DNA of 64,000 nt from the NCBI RefSeq assembly GCF_006517435.1, contig NZ_VHQG01000002.1:471632-535631 (forward strand), given 5' to 3'. Made by a program: the position numbers and the translations under genes. Below the pieces are notes generated by a model that was not told the DNA's origin, did no database searches, and saw only the letters and a program-made list of their open reading frames with translations. This stretch comes from Schumannella soli. GTDB taxonomy: Bacteria > Actinomycetota > Actinomycetes > Actinomycetales > Microbacteriaceae. Shown here in pieces: positions 61,850-64,000 of the stretch. Positions within the stretch are counted from its first letter, which is position 1. Every line of letters begins with the position of its first letter.

Positions 61850-63124
61850 CTAGCGGAAGAGTTCGCGCCCGATCCACGACCCCGTCGCGATGCCGCGGGG
61901 GATCGCGAACACCGCCGACCCGACGTGCTTGAGGTACTCGTTCAGGGCGTCGTTCGCGAGGCTGCGCTGCACGGTGACGAAGCGCTCCGGGCTCGACTGG
62001 TACGAGAGGAAGAAGAGCCCCGCATCCAGCCGCCCCAGGCTGTCGTTGCCGTCGACGTAGTTGTAGCCGCGGCGCAGCAGGCGGATGCCGTCGTTGAGGT
62101 CGGGGTGGGCGAGACGCACGTGCGCGTCGCGGTCGATGAGCGGGGCGTCGGTCGCCCCCGTCGTGTGGAAGTCGGGCTCGGTGAACTCGGTGCCGCCGCT
62201 CAGCGGCGCGCCTTCGCCCTTGCTGCGCCCGATCACGCGCTCCTGCTCTTCGAGGCGGGTGCGATCCCACGATTCGATGACCATGCGGATCTTGCGGGCG
62301 ACGAGGTAGCTGCCTCCCACCATCCAGGTCGGACCCTGCTCGGCCCCGACCCAGACCTGCTCGTCGAGGGCCTTCTGCTCCTCGGCCTTGACGTTCGCGG
62401 TGCCGTCCTTGAATCCGAAGAGGTTGCGCGGGGTCGCCTGACTCGTCGACGTCGACGAGGTGCGCCCGAAGCCGAGCTGCGACCAGCGCAGCGATGCTGT
62501 GCCGAAGGCGATGCGGCTGAGGTTGCGGATGGCGTGCACGGCGACCTGGGGGTCGTCGGCGCAGGCCTGGATGCAGAGGTCGCCGCCGGTGAGCTGCTCG
62601 ACGAGGGCGTCGCCGCGGAAGCGGGGGAGCGCCGTCAGCTCGGGCGGTCGGCGGTCGGCGAGGCCGAAGCGGTCATCGCCGTCGGCGGTCTCGAAGAGGG
62701 CGGGGCCGAAGCCGAAGGTGAGGGTGAGGGCGCTCGCGGGCAGGCCGAGGGCCTCGCCGGTGTCGTCCGGGGGAGCGAGCGGCGATCCGTCGGCGCCGCC
62801 GCCGACCTCCTCGCCCGCGGTCATGCGCGCCGCCGCCGCGGTCCAGTCCTTGAGCAGCTGGATGAGGTCGTCGCGTGAGGCGGTGGAGTCGACGTCGAAG
62901 ACGGCGAAGTGCAGGCGATCCTGCGCGGGGGTGCTGATGCCGGCCTGGTGCTCGCCGTGGAAGGCGTGCACGGTTCCGACGCCGTTCGAGGCGGCGGCTC
63001 CGGCGACGTTCGCGGCGATCACCGCGCCGCCGGCACCGCCGAGTGCGAGCCCGGCCGCTCCCGCGCCGGCGAGGCCGATCAGGCCTCGCCGCGACAGGGA
63101 GCGGCCGGACTCGTCGGAGGTCAC
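61850..63124 (-). CDS. efeB: Dye-decolourising peroxidase EfeB (Tat-exported)
   Basis: Heme peroxidase component of the EfeUOB ferrous-iron uptake system, exported folded by the Tat pathway. The 424-residue protein has the twin-arginine signal SLSRRGLIGLAGAGAAGLALGGAGGAVIAAN. Mature motifs include CIQACADDPQVAVHAIRNLSRIAFG and the Dyp signature NLFGFKDGTANVK (catalytic Asp in GFKDG), and the C-terminal segment RLLRRGYNYVDGNDSLGRLDAGLFFLSYQSSPERFVTVQ. GTG 63124 overlaps the efeO stop by GTGA, so it is co-translated with efeO. Confidence 0.95.
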   Translation of the reverse strand: MTSDESGRSLSRRGLIGLAGAGAAGLALGGAGGAVIAANVAGAAASNGVGTVHAFHGEHQAGISTPAQDRLHFAVFDVDSTASRDDLIQLLKDWTAAAARMTAGEEVGGGADGSPLAPPDDTGEALGLPASALTLTFGFGPALFETADGDDRFGLADRRPPELTALPRFRGDALVEQLTGGDLCIQACADDPQVAVHAIRNLSRIAFGTASLRWSQLGFGRTSSTSTSQATPRNLFGFKDGTANVKAEEQKALDEQVWVGAEQGPTWMVGGSYLVARKIRMVIESWDRTRLEEQERVIGRSKGEGAPLSGGTEFTEPDFHTTGATDAPLIDRDAHVRLAHPDLNDGIRLLRRGYNYVDGNDSLGRLDAGLFFLSYQSSPERFVTVQRSLANDALNEYLKHVGSAVFAIPRGIATGSWIGRELFR

Positions 63125-64000
63125 GCCTTCTTCACGCCCAGCACGGTGTGGGTCAGCTGCGAGAGCGGCTTTCCGAGGGCGTTCACGGCGTCCGAGAGCT
63201 CCTTGCGCTGCGAGTCGGTGACCTCATCGTAGGGCGTGAAGCCCCCGTCGATGCTGCCGTACTTCGCCAGCTCGGCCTCGAGGTCGTCGAAGCGCGCGTC
63301 GATGGTCTTGACGAGCTTCGCGCCGTCGGCGTCCTTGTTCTTCGCGATGTCGCGCACGATGCCGTAGGCGACGTGGGCGCCCTCGACGTTGGCGGCGAAG
63401 TCGGTGAGGTCGGTGTGCGACCACCAGTCCTCCTCGCCTTCGATCTTGCCGGTGGCGACCTCGTCGAGCAGCCCGATGGCGCCGTTCGAGATGTCGGCGA
63501 TGCCGACGGTGAAGTCCTTCGCGTTCACGAGCTCCGACAGCTGGGCGACGTCGGCGACGAGTCCGTCGGCGAACTGGGCGCGCTCGGCGGGGGTCGAGGC
63601 GGCCCAGCCCGCGAGAGCATCGGTGCCGTCGGAGTTCTTGTCACCGGCTGCCGGCGGCCAGAGGTCCTTCTCGATGCGGTGGAAGCCGGTCCAGTCGAGA
63701 CCCTCGGCGTCGGCATCCACCTCGCGGTAGTCGATCTTCGGGTCGAGGTCGCCGAAGGCCTCGGCGGTGGGCTCGATGCGCTCGTAGGCGACGCGAGTCG
63801 AGGCGAACAGCGTGCGCGCGGTGGCGTCATCCCCGTTGCGGTAGGCGTCGGTGAACGCCTTCGTCGCGGGCACGAGCGCGCCGACCTGGGACTTGATGTA
63901 GGCGACGTAGTTCGTGACGGCGGCGGAGATCTGCTTCTTCTCCGAGGCGTCGCTCTCGATCTCCTCGCCGCTGACCGTGAACGACGCGAGGCCGACGGGC
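63121..64000 (-). CDS. efeO: EfeO iron-binding protein (5' end beyond the window)
   Basis: Partial gene; the frame stays open to the window edge. About 293 codons are visible, starting within PVGLASFTVSGEEIESDASEKKQISAAVTNYVAYIKSQ. The peptidase-M75-like (imelysin-type) domain is evident: YERIEPTAEAFGDLDPKIDYREVDADAEGLDWTGFHRIEKDLW, then NGAIGLLDEVATGKIEGEEDWWSHTDLTDFAANVEGAHVAYG. EfeO binds ferrous iron and works with EfeB and the permease EfeU, which would be expected upstream, outside the window. Confidence 0.93.
   Translation of the reverse strand, partial: PVGLASFTVSGEEIESDASEKKQISAAVTNYVAYIKSQVGALVPATKAFTDAYRNGDDATARTLFASTRVAYERIEPTAEAFGDLDPKIDYREVDADAEGLDWTGFHRIEKDLWPPAAGDKNSDGTDALAGWAASTPAERAQFADGLVADVAQLSELVNAKDFTVGIADISNGAIGLLDEVATGKIEGEEDWWSHTDLTDFAANVEGAHVAYGIVRDIAKNKDADGAKLVKTIDARFDDLEAELAKYGSIDGGFTPYDEVTDSQRKELSDAVNALGKPLSQLTHTVLGVKKA

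Overview
The window is high-GC DNA with dense, often overlapping genes. Many start codons are GTG, and many promoters carry a TAGnnT-type -10 box a few bases before the start. Gene content points to an actinobacterium, most likely family Microbacteriaceae: the xseA-xseB-DUF4245-fumC block next to ispH, leaderless-looking starts, a tandem glycine riboswitch, and fused double-ATPase peptide transporters. This placement is inference from gene content and style, not from a marker gene. No rRNA, tRNA, CRISPR array or insertion sequence was seen.

Layout. 0.2-11.6 kb is mainly core metabolism: an MFS exporter; a minus-strand run xseA, xseB, DUF4245 protein, beta-carbonic anhydrase, fumC; ispH with a small membrane protein; a histidine kinase paired with a kinase-like protein that lacks the ATPase motifs; and class II aldolase fbaA. 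11.6-16.7 kb is a self-contained four-gene cassette (DRL/DXR-like SAF oxidoreductase, FCD-type GntR regulator, MHS-family transporter, DUF1537 acid-sugar kinase) lying between fbaA and glpX. It has a FadR-type operator at the promoter, a second operator-like site, three internal hairpins and a terminator. It looks like a substrate-induced catabolic pathway for an unidentified acid sugar and is the best candidate here for an undescribed system.

17.8-22.5 kb holds a TetR regulator with a 20-bp palindromic operator and a heterodimeric ABC exporter with one degenerate ATP site. 22.5-26.9 kb holds rmuC, a DnaQ-like exonuclease, a methyltransferase and ychF. 27.0-37.1 kb is accessory: an orphan type VII secretion (WXG100-like) substrate with two unknown partner genes, a DUF1877 gene with an apparent start-codon frameshift, a frameshifted NUDIX gene, several small membrane proteins, a DUF418-like membrane protein, and a divergent aldo/keto reductase-TetR pair with two operator copies.

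37.2-41.9 kb is the glycine cleavage operon gcvT-gcvH-gcvP under a tandem glycine riboswitch. 42-59 kb is dominated by peptide transport: a CPBP-family membrane protein, one complete Opp/Dpp operon, a second Opp/Dpp system transcribed divergently from its binding protein, and two tandem paralogous binding lipoproteins without their own permeases. 59-64 kb has typA, a small lipoprotein, and efeB with the 3' part of efeO, part of an Efe iron-uptake locus that continues past the window end.
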